A stretch of 36,335 bases of DNA from Candidatus Zhuqueibacterota bacterium. GTDB lineage: Bacteria; Zhuqueibacterota; Zhuqueibacteria; Zhuqueibacterales; Zhuqueibacteraceae. The position numbers were made by a program, and so were the translations under genes. The first letter of the stretch is position 1. Every line of letters starts with the position of its first letter. Shown piece by piece: positions 16,092-24,408 of this stretch. Under the pieces are notes generated by a model. That model made no database searches. It saw nothing but the letters and a program-made list of their open reading frames with translations, and was not told the DNA's origin. The stretch lies in assembly GCA_022616415.1 (NCBI GenBank), contig JAKEEU010000019.1, positions 1-36,335 on the forward strand, written 5' to 3'.

Positions 16092-16124
16092 CGGCGAATC
16101 AATTCCGCAGCCCCAAAAGCTAAA

Positions 16125-16140
16125 GTCACCTGAAGGTGAC
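16125..16140 (+). other. Short perfect hairpin before the terminator
   Basis: GTCACC-TGAA-GGTGAC forms a 6-bp stem with a tetraloop, 33 bases after the amidohydrolase stop. Its right arm (GAAGGTGAC) is repeated at 16191-16199 in the terminator, so the two structures could compete or together form a stable 3' end. Confidence 0.5.
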
Positions 16141-16168
16141 AATCTGATGTCGGAACGTAAAAAAGCCA

Positions 16169-16207
16169 AACGTCACTTTTGTCGTCAAAAGAAGGTGACG
16201 TTTTTTA
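16169..16207 (+). terminator. Rho-independent terminator of the 14253 gene
   Basis: AACGTCAC (16169-16176) pairs with GTGACGTT (16195-16202), extended by TTTT/AAAA past a small bulge, and is followed by a T run (TTTTTTATT). It closes the plus-strand block and faces the convergent xisI gene. Confidence 0.75.
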
Positions 16208-16243
16208 TTCTCACGGTCGAGAGACGCCCTTCACTCGTCCTGG

Positions 16244-16582
16244 TTATGCCACCGCATAGCCGGTATATTGTCTCACTTCTGGCGATTTGAAACCGAGGAC
16301 GATATGCTCTTTGGGAATACCGGCTTCTTCAAGATCTTCAACCACGCTGGTGCTCGTACCGTCGTGTTCAACCCAGATTTTTCCATCGATAATGTCAATA
16401 TGAATCACGCTGCCGTGAATCCGATTCGAACCGCTCCAGCCCGCATGAATTAGCTCATAATGATCATGCTCGGGATCGATGATGGCTTCGGTTCTGATGT
16501 CACCATGCGAAGGCTTGAATTGCGCGTATTTATTGATGATTTCTCGCACGATGGCGCGATATTTTGTTACGGGTGAATCCAT
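16244..16582 (-). CDS. xisI: XisI-family protein (fdxN element excision controlling factor)
   Basis: This 112-aa protein is full length for the XisI family and has its pattern: YRAIVREIINKYAQFKPSHG, then DHYELIHAGWSGSNRIHG, HIDIIDGKIWVEHDGT and GIPKEHIVLGFKSPEVRQYTGYAVA. XisI was named in cyanobacteria, where with XisH and XisF it is needed for excision of the fdxN element; homologues are common elsewhere as xisH-xisI pairs of unclear role. A strong GGAGGTGA site at 7-base spacing supports the start. The upstream partner gene is broken, so this copy may be an orphan. Confidence 0.85.
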   Translation of the reverse strand: MDSPVTKYRAIVREIINKYAQFKPSHGDIRTEAIIDPEHDHYELIHAGWSGSNRIHGSVIHIDIIDGKIWVEHDGTSTSVVEDLEEAGIPKEHIVLGFKSPEVRQYTGYAVA

Positions 16583-16816
16583 TTTATAATCACCTCCGTT
16601 TTGGGGTCGAAAACAATCAAATTCATTTTTTCGTGTTCCATAAAAAGGCGGCCAAATGGCGGATTAAAAACACTTTTGAATGATTTTTTCTGCTCCCAGA
16701 TCGACATAGACATCCTCGCCACCATACGAGAGCCGTAGCGGATCGTCAGTAATTGTCCAGCCGTCTATAAGCAGCGCATTCTTGACGGCGTCGTGATATA
16801 AATCCAGGGCTGGCAT
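16567..16816 (-). pseudogene. xisH: xisH, internally deleted and frameshifted
   Basis: From the ATG at 16816 the frame reads MPALDLYHDAVKNALLIDGW, then TITDDPLRLSYGGEDVYVDL and GAEKI, a clear XisH N-terminus, and stops after 50 codons at 16664. The last part of XisH survives in another frame: FMEHEKMNLIVFDPKTEVII, then KWIHP and a stop at 16567, overlapping the start of xisI as in intact pairs. About 60-65 of the usual 135-140 residues are missing from the middle. XisH has an endonuclease-like fold (family knowledge); the lost middle would remove its core. Confidence 0.8.
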
Positions 16817-16958
16817 TTTAAGCTCTTGAATTAACCAAAAATTAATTTACAAACTGTTATCCAATTTTGCAAGAGCGAATTTGCTTTTAGGATATTCCCA
16901 GCGCTACACCACGTTCAGGTTAAAAGATTTCGTGTTGAAATCCGGATTTAAAACAACA

Positions 16959-16995
16959 AACAGCCGAGAGCTTCCCCAAAAGCTCTTCGGCTGTT
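16959..16995 (-). terminator. Rho-independent terminator of the 17053 amidohydrolase gene
   Basis: A 15-bp stem with one bulge: AACAGCCGA pairs with TCGGCTGTT and GAGCTT with AAGCTC around a short loop. Read on the minus strand it is followed by TTTGTTGTTTT. It lies 58 bases past the stop codon. T-rich sequence on the other side (TTTATATTTT) means it could work in both directions. Confidence 0.75.
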
Positions 16996-17052
16996 TATAT
17001 TTTGGACTAGCGAAGTCTAAATATCTCCGCGTTTGTCCATTCAATCCGCGTT

Positions 17053-18426
17053 TTAATTGCTCGGCGATCCGCTCTGTTGATATTTCTTCGTGTACTTCTC
17101 GTACAGCGCGCGATGCTTGTTGCCGAGATCGATCTTGCGGCCTTGAATGAACTCGTGCAGTACCTGGGTTCTGATCTCCAACGGGTCGCCGTCGGTCACG
17201 ATGAGCGTGGCGTCTTTTCCGGCTTCGAGCGAGCCGACGCGGTCGGCGACGCCAAGGATTTGTGCCGGATAGAGCGTGATGGCTTTCAGCGCTTCGTCTT
17301 TCGGCAGTCCGTACGCAGCCGCGGTCGCGGCTTGATAGGGGAGATTGCGCACGTTCTCACTTTCAAAATCCGCGATACAAAAACGCACGCCGGCTTGGTG
17401 CAACTTCATCGGTGTGGCAAATGGCGTGTCGTACGCTTCCCAGCGTCGATTGGGGGTTTGATGGATCGGGCCAAAAACCACCGGAATATCTTTAGATTTG
17501 AGCAGATCAGCCACGCGCCACGAATCGTCGCCACCGACGATGACGAGATTCACATCTTCATCCGCCGCCCATTGTACCGCGGCTTGAATCTGCTTGATCT
17601 CTCGCGCATTCACGAAAACCGGAATTTTCTTTTCCAGCGCGGGAATCATCGCTTCCCAACGTGAGTCGGTGGCGTGATAAGGCACGCCTTTTTGCTGCTC
17701 AGCGTCTTTGGCCTTTTTGTATGCGCGCGCTTCGGCAAATGCGTCGTGAAGCTGTTTAAGATTCTCGTTCATTTGCTTGCGCTGTTCTTCGTCGCTCTGT
17801 TGAATGAATGGGCTGCGACGGATGGTCATAAAGGGCCAATTCACGTGCAAACCCGCCGGCGCTTTCAACGTCATTTGCTCCGAAGTCCAGCCGTCGAGCA
17901 TGATGAAAGCCGAAGTGCCGGAGATGACGCCGCCCTGCGGGACGCTCAATGCCAGTGCAATGCCATTGGCGCGCGCTACCGGCAAAAGCTCGCTGTCCGG
18001 ATTTATCGCGGCCTCGGCCCGCACGTTCGGATTGATGCTGCCCGTCTCCGCCAAATCGCGCGTTGCCCGCACTTGACCGATTTCCACCAGGCCCAAAGTC
18101 GTGTTCGCGTCGATTAGCGACGGATAAACGTGCTTGCCGGAAACGTCGAGGCGCTCGACGCCGGGCGGAACGCGCACGTCTTTGCCAATGGCGGTAATCT
18201 TGCCGTTTTCAAAGAGCACGCTGACGTTTTCCATCACCGGCCCGCTCACCGTGTGTACCGTGCCGCCGACCAGCGCAATGGCATGATCCTGCGGCGGCGC
18301 CGGAACTTGGCCGTAGTTTTGGGGGTGGGCAGTGGAGATGGCGAAAAGCAGAATCATCATGGGAAGGAACGACCTGATTGTTCCTTGCCAACGAATTTGA
18401 GCCTGCAAAGAGAAATTGTAAAACAT
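17053..18426 (-). CDS. Exported amidohydrolase-family protein lacking the HxH metal motif
   Basis: This 457-aa protein has a signal peptide or anchor (about 19-36) and an amidohydrolase layout: ALVGGTVHTVSGPVMENVSV at the start and ITLYPAQILGVADRVGSLEA with GKDATLIVTDGDPLE at the end. Where active members have DxHxH, it reads YPSLIDANTTLGLVEIG, so the first metal-binding pair is absent. It is therefore probably not a standard metal hydrolase. This form often accompanies a larger relative like the one at 19624, and the two may work together (inference). AAAGGAGTG precedes the ATG. Confidence 0.8.
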   Translation of the reverse strand: MFYNFSLQAQIRWQGTIRSFLPMMILLFAISTAHPQNYGQVPAPPQDHAIALVGGTVHTVSGPVMENVSVLFENGKITAIGKDVRVPPGVERLDVSGKHVYPSLIDANTTLGLVEIGQVRATRDLAETGSINPNVRAEAAINPDSELLPVARANGIALALSVPQGGVISGTSAFIMLDGWTSEQMTLKAPAGLHVNWPFMTIRRSPFIQQSDEEQRKQMNENLKQLHDAFAEARAYKKAKDAEQQKGVPYHATDSRWEAMIPALEKKIPVFVNAREIKQIQAAVQWAADEDVNLVIVGGDDSWRVADLLKSKDIPVVFGPIHQTPNRRWEAYDTPFATPMKLHQAGVRFCIADFESENVRNLPYQAATAAAYGLPKDEALKAITLYPAQILGVADRVGSLEAGKDATLIVTDGDPLEIRTQVLHEFIQGRKIDLGNKHRALYEKYTKKYQQSGSPSN

Positions 18427-18463
18427 GCTTCACTCCTTTCTTGGGTGAAATGGAAAATTTTCG

Positions 18464-18492
18464 TTGCAATTTTCATAGTCGAGACTTAACTT
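18464..18492 (+). promoter_or_regulatory. Possible sigma-70 promoter for the 18520-19587 pair
   Basis: TTGCAA, a 17-base spacer and TAACTT lie 28 bases before the small gene at 18520. The -35 is good and the -10 fair. It lies in the short divergent gap with the 17053-18426 gene. Confidence 0.4.
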
Positions 18493-18519
18493 TCAGTAGA
18501 TTGGAAAACACTAATTCGC

Positions 18520-18708
18520 ATGAACAAAAAAACCCGTCAAAGGCCGGCTGCTAAAAAACAAAACGCGCGTCGATTGCGCAAGCCGATGAGCGCACACGAG
18601 CTTGAGCTTCAACGTCTGCTCGATGAAGCCGAAGCTGATATTGCCGCCGGCCGAGTTGAAGATGCTGACGAGGTCATCAAACGCTTGCGCAAGAAATATA
18701 ACTTATAG
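18520..18708 (+). CDS. Small basic helical protein upstream of the retropepsin-like gene
   Basis: This 62-aa protein has a Lys/Arg-rich start (MNKKTRQRPAAKKQNARRLRKP) followed by a predicted helix pair (ELELQRLLDEAEADIAAGRV, EDADEVIKRLRKKYNL). The end resembles small antitoxin-type proteins with an 'A..di..G...da.evi..l..k' pattern, but I cannot assign a family. It ends 9 bases before the retropepsin-like gene, whose ribosome-binding site overlaps its stop codon region (ATAGGAGATG), so they form an operon. It may be a nucleic-acid-binding or regulatory partner (inference). Confidence 0.6.
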   Translation: MNKKTRQRPAAKKQNARRLRKPMSAHELELQRLLDEAEADIAAGRVEDADEVIKRLRKKYNL

Positions 18709-18717
18709 GAGATGCTC

Positions 18718-19587
18718 ATGACCACGGACACCGTTTTGAAACAAGTTCGTGACCGCCTCGGCCCACTCAATGGCCAAGCTGAACAGGCCGTCGCTGAAGC
18801 GGTTGAAATCATCCGCCAGATGAGCGAACGGCCGTCCTCACCGATAACCGAAGACAGCTTTAAAGGCGAGAACGTCAGTTTGGATGAGTATGAATCTTGG
18901 TCTGAAGATCAACAAGCCCAATATCTGGCTGAAGCCAAAAAAGCTAATGCAACGTGGATCGAAAAACGGCTTCAGGATTTGGGTGCTGCGTGGATGATCG
19001 TCGTTGAAGGAAAAATCATTGCCCACGGGCCTACTTTGCAAACTTTGCCCCACGACGAAGAATTCGATGCACTCTGTGAGAAATACGGGAAATTTCCCTT
19101 TGTCTTTTTCAGTCCACGCCTCTTTCTTATTGAAGAAACAGCTTTATGTCATTCAACTACGACGCCCGGTGACGCTTATCCGACGATTTGGATTAGCTTA
19201 AAGGCTGACAAAGTCGGAACCGCATTAGAAGCGGATTTTGACACAGGAGCATTTGATGCTTATTTCAATCTCGATCTGTTAACGCAAAGCGGAGTAATCA
19301 AAGCAAAGAAAAGGACTGTTTACGATGAATCTGCACATCTTGGGAAAAATTTCAGATATACCACCCAATCACTCACATTAGAGATAAAAGACAAAAGCGA
19401 TCAATATCGCCAAGCCAAGATTGTCGCAGTTTGTGTAAAAAACTGGAACAACAGTCCTTTTGTTACAATCAATCCCAACCGCACTGCTCTTGTCGGTCGA
19501 AATGCTATTTCAAAGCTCCGGCCAATAGTATCGTTGGATTTTGCCAACCACCAAACCGAGGTTGAATACCGTGCTCCCCTTTCTTGA
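18718..19587 (+). CDS. Retropepsin-like aspartic protease with a DUF5678-like N-terminal domain
   Basis: This 289-aa protein has three parts. Residues about 1-80 are helical. Residues about 85-130 (WIEKRLQDLGAAWMIVVEGK, IIAHGPTLQTL, KFPFVFFSP) resemble the short DUF5678 fold. The C-terminal part has the aspartic protease signature ALEADFDTGAFDAYF (Asp-Thr-Gly-Ala) and about 85 residues later TALVGRNAISKL, like the closing strand of single-lobe, dimeric retropepsins. An active enzyme would need two subunits (family knowledge). AGGAG at 18707 favours ATG 18718 over the one at 18712. There is no export signal, so it is cytoplasmic. A shortened paralogue lies at 24409. Substrate and role are unknown. 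Confidence 0.7.
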   Translation: MTTDTVLKQVRDRLGPLNGQAEQAVAEAVEIIRQMSERPSSPITEDSFKGENVSLDEYESWSEDQQAQYLAEAKKANATWIEKRLQDLGAAWMIVVEGKIIAHGPTLQTLPHDEEFDALCEKYGKFPFVFFSPRLFLIEETALCHSTTTPGDAYPTIWISLKADKVGTALEADFDTGAFDAYFNLDLLTQSGVIKAKKRTVYDESAHLGKNFRYTTQSLTLEIKDKSDQYRQAKIVAVCVKNWNNSPFVTINPNRTALVGRNAISKLRPIVSLDFANHQTEVEYRAPLS

Positions 19588-19623
19588 AAATTCAATACTC
19601 CAGCACGCCAAAACTCCAGTCCC

Positions 19624-22600
19624 TCACGGCTTATCACACTCATCCTGCCCGCGCTCTTCGCTGAACGACGGCATGTCCAGCGAATGTCCCGTCGGCCTTC
19701 TCATCTCACGCATTTCTTTTCCGCCCTCTTTCTTTGCGGCGAGCACTTTCTGAATCAGCATCTCGCGTTCCTTGTTTACCTCTTCGCGCATTTTGAGATC
19801 TTCGGCGCGGTCGAAATATTTCCGGCCTTCGATCCACGTCTGCTCGCAGATCGTGTAAGTCGAAAGCGGATCACCGCTCCAGATCACGAAATCGCCGTGC
19901 TTGCCGGGTTCGAGCGAGCCGACGTATTGATCGATCTTCAATTGCCTGGCCGGATTGATCGTGACGAATTTCAGCGCTTCCTGCTCCGGAACGTTGCCGT
20001 ATTTCACCGCTTTGGCGGCCTCGAGATTCATGCGCCGCGCCAGCTCGCCGCTGTCGGAGTTGAATGACACCACGACCCCGGCATCGCGCATGAGCGCACC
20101 GTTGTAGGGGATCGCATCGTAGACTTCGAATTTGTACGCCCACCAATCGCTGAAGCACGAGCCGCCGTCGGCGTATTTCGCAATCTCGTCGGCAACTTTA
20201 TAGCCTTCGAGCACGTGCTGAAAAGCCCCGAGCTTGAAACTGAAATCGCGGGCGATGCGCGTCATCATCAGAATCTCGCTTTGCACGTAGGAATGGCAAT
20301 GGATGAAACGCTTGCCCTCCAAAATTTCCACCAGCGTCTCCAATTCGAGATCGCGGCGCGGCGGCATGATCGCCTCGCGTTGTGCGGCGGGCATGGCTTG
20401 CTTCTTAGCTTCGTAATCGGCCCATGCTTTTTTATAATCTTGCGCGGCTTTGAAACGGTCGCGAATAATTTGGTCCACGCCCATGCGGGTTTGCGGATAG
20501 CGGTCAGAGGGACGCTGCGAATTGCTCCGCTTGACGTTTTCACCGAGCGCGAACTTGATGGTCGGCGACGTTTCGGTGAATTTCAATTCGTCCGGCCCCG
20601 CGCCCCAGCGCCATTTCATGGTTTGATTCTGCCCGCCAATCGGATTGGCCGAGCCGTGCATGGTGTGCGCCACCGTAAGTCCGCCGGCAAGCTGGCGATA
20701 AATTCCAATATCGTCACTGTCGATAACGTCGCCGATGCGAACTTCCGAAGTCACCGCTTGCGCGCCTTCATTGATGGATGACGTTGCCGAGTGCGAATGC
20801 GCGTCGAGCAAGCCGGGCGTCACGTGCTTGCCTTTGGCATCGATGATCACGGCATCAGCCGGTGCGGAAAGATTTTGCCCGACTTTGACGATCTTGCCGG
20901 CGCTGATCAACATGTCGGCATTTTCCAATTTGCCTTGCGGGCCGCTCGTCCAAATCGTCGCGCCGCGCACCAGCAAATTTTTCGGTTGCTCGGGAGGCGC
21001 GCTGCGGCCATAGCCGCCGGCAGGGAAAACCGGTTGCCATGCGAGAGCCGAAGTTTCCGGTTTTTTCTCGCCGTCTTTTTTCGCTTCGGGTGTAAAAGGC
21101 GCGCTGCGTTTCGTCGCCCATTTGAAAGCGGCGCCATTTCCTAAAACGCCGTTGCCTGCAGCGGACTCTTTTTCAACGACGCCGGAAAGCCGCGTCACGC
21201 CGGCATAACCGAGCGAGTCGCCGGGGAAGAGCAAGGCCACTCTTTTGTTTTCGACCGTCACTTTCGTGAGCTTGGCTTTCTTGTTGTCTTTGCTGATTTC
21301 GCCGCTCAGGTTTTGCGGCTCGCCTTTGAGATCGAGGCTATAAGTTTCGCTCTTGCCGCCGCCGAGATCGAGCGTAACTTCCCATTTGCCGCGCAGATCG
21401 ACTTCCGGGCGCTTTTTGTTCTCATAGCGCTCGCCGGCGACCCAGGTGTCGAGAATCTGCGTTTTTTCGTCGAAGAGATCGCCGTCGGTCACGATGAGAT
21501 TGGCCATCTTTCCGGCGGCAACGGTGCCAAGCTGATTTTCCATGCCGACCAATTTCGCCGGCGTGGTCGTGAGCGCCGCGAGCGCGGCATCTTTCGATAG
21601 GCCACGCTCGATCGCCGTGCGCAATCTTGCCGGAAAGTCTGAAACATTTTTCAGCGTTGCCGTGGTGAGCGTGAACGTCACGCCGGCATCGTGCAGGCGT
21701 TTGGGATTTCCCGGCGCAGCGTTCCAGTGCTGCAATTCCGCCAGCTCAATATCCAACGCTTCTTCGGGAGTTTCGACTTTTGGCGCTTCGGGGAAATCGA
21801 GCGGGAGAATAATCGGCACGTTGGCGGCGCGGATGAGATCGAGGCGGCGGTACTCGTGCCCGCTGCCGCGCACCCACAGTTTCAGATTGAACTCCTTGGC
21901 GATATTGGCCGCGCGCAGAAAACTCAACTCGTCGGAAGATTCGAAGATGAGCGGCTCGCTGCCATTTGCCGCGTTGATGAACGCAGCCAGCCCTTCGTCC
22001 TCTTCCGGTTTTGGTTGCGCCGTATTTTTGCGATAAGCATTCTGCGCCTGCTCGTGCCAGCGCGCGTCGAGAATGGTCTGGCGAATGAGCGCGATGGCGC
22101 CGAGCAAAGAATTCGGATAGGAGGGGTTATCAAAGTTGCGCGCAATCGTGAAAGTAAAATGTTGGCCGATTTGCGGTTTGATAATGCCCTTGTTGGGAGA
22201 ATCATCGCCGAGCGTCACCAGCGCGCTGCTGCCGCGCAAGATGCCTTTTGTCGGCGCGGTCAGCGCCACAGTGAAGCCAAGCTCGCGCAGTTTTTTGGCA
22301 TCATCTTTATTGGGCACGAAGAGCGCCGCGGCGTTTTCTTGCGCATTCACTTGATTGTTCCAATTATCCGGGCCGCGTGACGGTTCCGACCTTTGTTGTG
22401 GTTGTTCCGTGGCTTGTTGACCAAACCCACGCGGCCGGGTTTCCGTTTTCGGCAAACCGATGTTGGAATAGCTTTCGATCAAACCGGGGTAAATGGTGAG
22501 GCCGGTTAAATCCCACACCCGCGCATCGGCGGGAGGGGAGACGGTCGCGCCGGCGGCTTCGATGACGCCATTACGCACGACGACCGTGCCTTTTTCGATG

Positions 22601-22779
22601 ACCTGGCCCGGCGCCGCGACGATGCGGGCGTTGGTGAGGGCATGCACTTTTGGCGTGTTATCGCGCATGCCGTCGGTGGGACTGGTTTGGGCAAAAACCA
22701 ACGCCGCACTCCAGAATAGAATGAGCAAAACACTGAGCCGTGAAGTGTGGCGTTGCCGGATGGAATTGAAGTAAGCCAT
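19624..22779 (-). CDS. Large exported double-domain amidohydrolase-family protein
   Basis: This 1051-aa protein starts at the ATG after GAGGAGGATTC and has a signal peptide (SVLLILFWSAALVFAQ). The first amidohydrolase-like half lacks metal ligands (IYPGLIESYSNIGL), matching the type of the 17053 protein. A linking beta domain follows (about 455-530, LRGKWEVTLDLGGG). The second half has the full motif (VTPGLLDAHSHS, His661 and His663; AHTMHGSANPIGG; FIHCHSY; SFNSDSGEL), so catalysis should be there. It looks like a degenerate and an active unit fused. The substrate is not evident. It is convergent with 18718 and probably was once directly upstream of the 17053 gene. Confidence 0.85.
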   Translation of the reverse strand: MAYFNSIRQRHTSRLSVLLILFWSAALVFAQTSPTDGMRDNTPKVHALTNARIVAAPGQVIEKGTVVVRNGVIEAAGATVSPPADARVWDLTGLTIYPGLIESYSNIGLPKTETRPRGFGQQATEQPQQRSEPSRGPDNWNNQVNAQENAAALFVPNKDDAKKLRELGFTVALTAPTKGILRGSSALVTLGDDSPNKGIIKPQIGQHFTFTIARNFDNPSYPNSLLGAIALIRQTILDARWHEQAQNAYRKNTAQPKPEEDEGLAAFINAANGSEPLIFESSDELSFLRAANIAKEFNLKLWVRGSGHEYRRLDLIRAANVPIILPLDFPEAPKVETPEEALDIELAELQHWNAAPGNPKRLHDAGVTFTLTTATLKNVSDFPARLRTAIERGLSKDAALAALTTTPAKLVGMENQLGTVAAGKMANLIVTDGDLFDEKTQILDTWVAGERYENKKRPEVDLRGKWEVTLDLGGGKSETYSLDLKGEPQNLSGEISKDNKKAKLTKVTVENKRVALLFPGDSLGYAGVTRLSGVVEKESAAGNGVLGNGAAFKWATKRSAPFTPEAKKDGEKKPETSALAWQPVFPAGGYGRSAPPEQPKNLLVRGATIWTSGPQGKLENADMLISAGKIVKVGQNLSAPADAVIIDAKGKHVTPGLLDAHSHSATSSINEGAQAVTSEVRIGDVIDSDDIGIYRQLAGGLTVAHTMHGSANPIGGQNQTMKWRWGAGPDELKFTETSPTIKFALGENVKRSNSQRPSDRYPQTRMGVDQIIRDRFKAAQDYKKAWADYEAKKQAMPAAQREAIMPPRRDLELETLVEILEGKRFIHCHSYVQSEILMMTRIARDFSFKLGAFQHVLEGYKVADEIAKYADGGSCFSDWWAYKFEVYDAIPYNGALMRDAGVVVSFNSDSGELARRMNLEAAKAVKYGNVPEQEALKFVTINPARQLKIDQYVGSLEPGKHGDFVIWSGDPLSTYTICEQTWIEGRKYFDRAEDLKMREEVNKEREMLIQKVLAAKKEGGKEMREMRRPTGHSLDMPSFSEERGQDECDKP

Positions 22780-22988
22780 GAATCCTCCTCTCTGCAAGGG
22801 TTAGTTGGATTGCCAGTTGGAAGCCGTCTGGCTTTTTCTTTAATAAGAGAATGGAATTAACCAAAAAACATGTCCCCCCACCAGGGTAGAAGCCGTTTCG
22901 TAACAGAGGAGAAAATCATCATAAAGCCGGCCGTCTCGTCAGATTTGTCGTGGCCGGGAACTCGCGCCGATGAAGAAATGGTTTGTCG

Positions 22989-23840
22989 TCAATTGGCCCG
23001 CGCTTTTGTGCTTCGCCGCTTCGCAGCACCATTTCCATTGAATTGCGCTAAAATTTTTTGACGCTGCTCAGGGTTCATATCGGCCAGGAGTAATTTTAAT
23101 AGGCGTTCTTTTCCGCCTAAAGCAGCTATCATCTCTTCTTTGCGGATAGCAGCGATAACTTTTTCCTTTCCCAACGCATTGATAAACTTTCGCATCGATT
23201 TGGGTTTAATGTTGTAAAGAGCCATAAGTTTATTCACCTCGCTTTCATAAAGATCAAACATGGTATCCATTAGTGATTTCTTTTCTCTTTTCCCAAGACT
23301 CGCAAGAAAAACGCGCTGCCGGCGTTTCGAATTGGAAAAGACTTGCAACTCTTCTGGCGCCAGTTCATCCGGCAAGTCTTCGATGGAAATGAGATAAGAA
23401 ACAAAAGCCGAATCGCACCGCAAGATTCCCCGCCCAGCGGGCTTGTATCCCAAAGCCGGCAAAGCCGCAATCATAGCCGGCGTCAAATGATGAACAACGG
23501 CAGTGGCAGTAACTTCCGCAACCGAGTAAATTTTGTGTCGCTGCATATACAGCCAGGTATAAGCCTGCAATTTGAGCAAGTCTCCTAACGCCAGAGGATC
23601 TTGCTCGGTTTTCAATTCCATCACGTTGTAACGCTTAAAATACTCAAAGAGCTGAGGCAGGGAGGAAGAACCTCTTGTTTTCTGCGCGGCGCGTCGATTC
23701 ACGATCAAATCAATCTCAAGCGGAAGCTTGCCGACTTTGAGGTGATCGTCGACTTTGAGCTTTGCCTTTTCGAAGCGCCACCTGAGCAGTTGAATCAAGC
23801 GCGCTTCGTATTGTTTAAACCCGCGCCGTTTCCTGACCAT
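22989..23840 (-). CDS. PD-(D/E)XK-type nuclease-like protein
   Basis: This 283-aa protein has, early on, LPLEIDLIVNRR and then YFKRYNVMELKTEQDPL, i.e. an acidic residue followed by E-x-K, the core of the PD-(D/E)XK nuclease fold. A helical segment follows (LGDLLKLQAYTWLYMQ). The C-terminal third is helical and rich in Lys and Met (VIAAIRKEEMIAALGGKERL), resembling tails of Rpn-like transposase-related nucleases. The product starts MVRKRRGFKQYEARLIQLLR, at the only early ATG. A strong promoter lies so close that the mRNA should have almost no leader. A DNA-cutting role is inferred from the motif. Confidence 0.6.
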   Translation of the reverse strand: MVRKRRGFKQYEARLIQLLRWRFEKAKLKVDDHLKVGKLPLEIDLIVNRRAAQKTRGSSSLPQLFEYFKRYNVMELKTEQDPLALGDLLKLQAYTWLYMQRHKIYSVAEVTATAVVHHLTPAMIAALPALGYKPAGRGILRCDSAFVSYLISIEDLPDELAPEELQVFSNSKRRQRVFLASLGKREKKSLMDTMFDLYESEVNKLMALYNIKPKSMRKFINALGKEKVIAAIRKEEMIAALGGKERLLKLLLADMNPEQRQKILAQFNGNGAAKRRSTKARAN

Positions 23841-23848
23841 ATATGGGT

Positions 23849-23877
23849 AGTATACTCGTTTTAAAAAATATTTGCAA
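23849..23877 (-). promoter_or_regulatory. Strong sigma-70 promoter giving a near-leaderless mRNA
   Basis: On the minus strand TTGCAA (23877-23872), a 17-base spacer and TATACT (23854-23849) form a near-consensus promoter. Only 8 bases separate the -10 box from the ATG at 23840, so transcription should begin within about 0-4 bases of the start codon. No Shine-Dalgarno site is present, which fits leaderless initiation. Confidence 0.65.
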
Positions 23878-23974
23878 GGGATATTTTACCGGAGGACAAA
23901 GGGCATAGAGCAGAGCACAAAAAGCGCAAAACTTTTTTAACCGGCAAACAGGCTAACTGGCAAACCAGCCAACC

Positions 23975-24388
23975 TCAATAGATCGCCCACGTGCCCGGCG
24001 TTGCCAGCTCAATCATATGATTATCCGGATCGCGAAAATACAGGCTGCGGCCGCCTTCGGCCCAATTGACGTAGCTTTCGATCGCCACGCCATTTTGCTG
24101 CAGCCAATTTTCCCAAGCTTCAAATTCTGCTGCGGAGATGGAAAATGCCGTGTGCAAGTTGCCGGCGCCGTCGTGGGGCGGAATCATGCCGCCGGAGGTT
24201 TTAATCGGATTGCCCGAGGCGCCTTTTTTGAAGAGCAAGAGAACTTGCCTGTCCGCCACATTCATCGCGCAGGCGCGGTCGTCAGAGAAGAGAATGTCGA
24301 AGCGGAAGATAGTTTGATAAAATTGAATGGCACGCGGCAAATCTTCGACATACAGAGCCGTTTCCAAAACGCCGGTGACGTTGGGCAT
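23975..24388 (-). CDS. VOC-superfamily (glyoxalase/dioxygenase fold) protein
   Basis: This 137-aa protein reads MPNVTGVLETALYVEDLPRA, IQFYQTIFRFDILFSDDRAC, then HTAFSISAAEFEAWENWLQQ and GGRSLYFRDPDNHMIELATP. The last segment (FRDPDNHMIEL) is the classic second metal-ligand strand of glyoxalase/fosfomycin-resistance/dioxygenase relatives, so it is probably metal-binding. The substrate is unknown. A GTG at 24412 overlaps the upstream stop by four bases and is an alternative start, but the family fold begins at the ATG at 24388. It probably shares a transcript with the 24409 gene. Confidence 0.8.
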   Translation of the reverse strand: MPNVTGVLETALYVEDLPRAIQFYQTIFRFDILFSDDRACAMNVADRQVLLLFKKGASGNPIKTSGGMIPPHDGAGNLHTAFSISAAEFEAWENWLQQNGVAIESYVNWAEGGRSLYFRDPDNHMIELATPGTWAIY

Positions 24389-24408
24389 GGTTGAGTCTTC
24401 GGTTTGAT

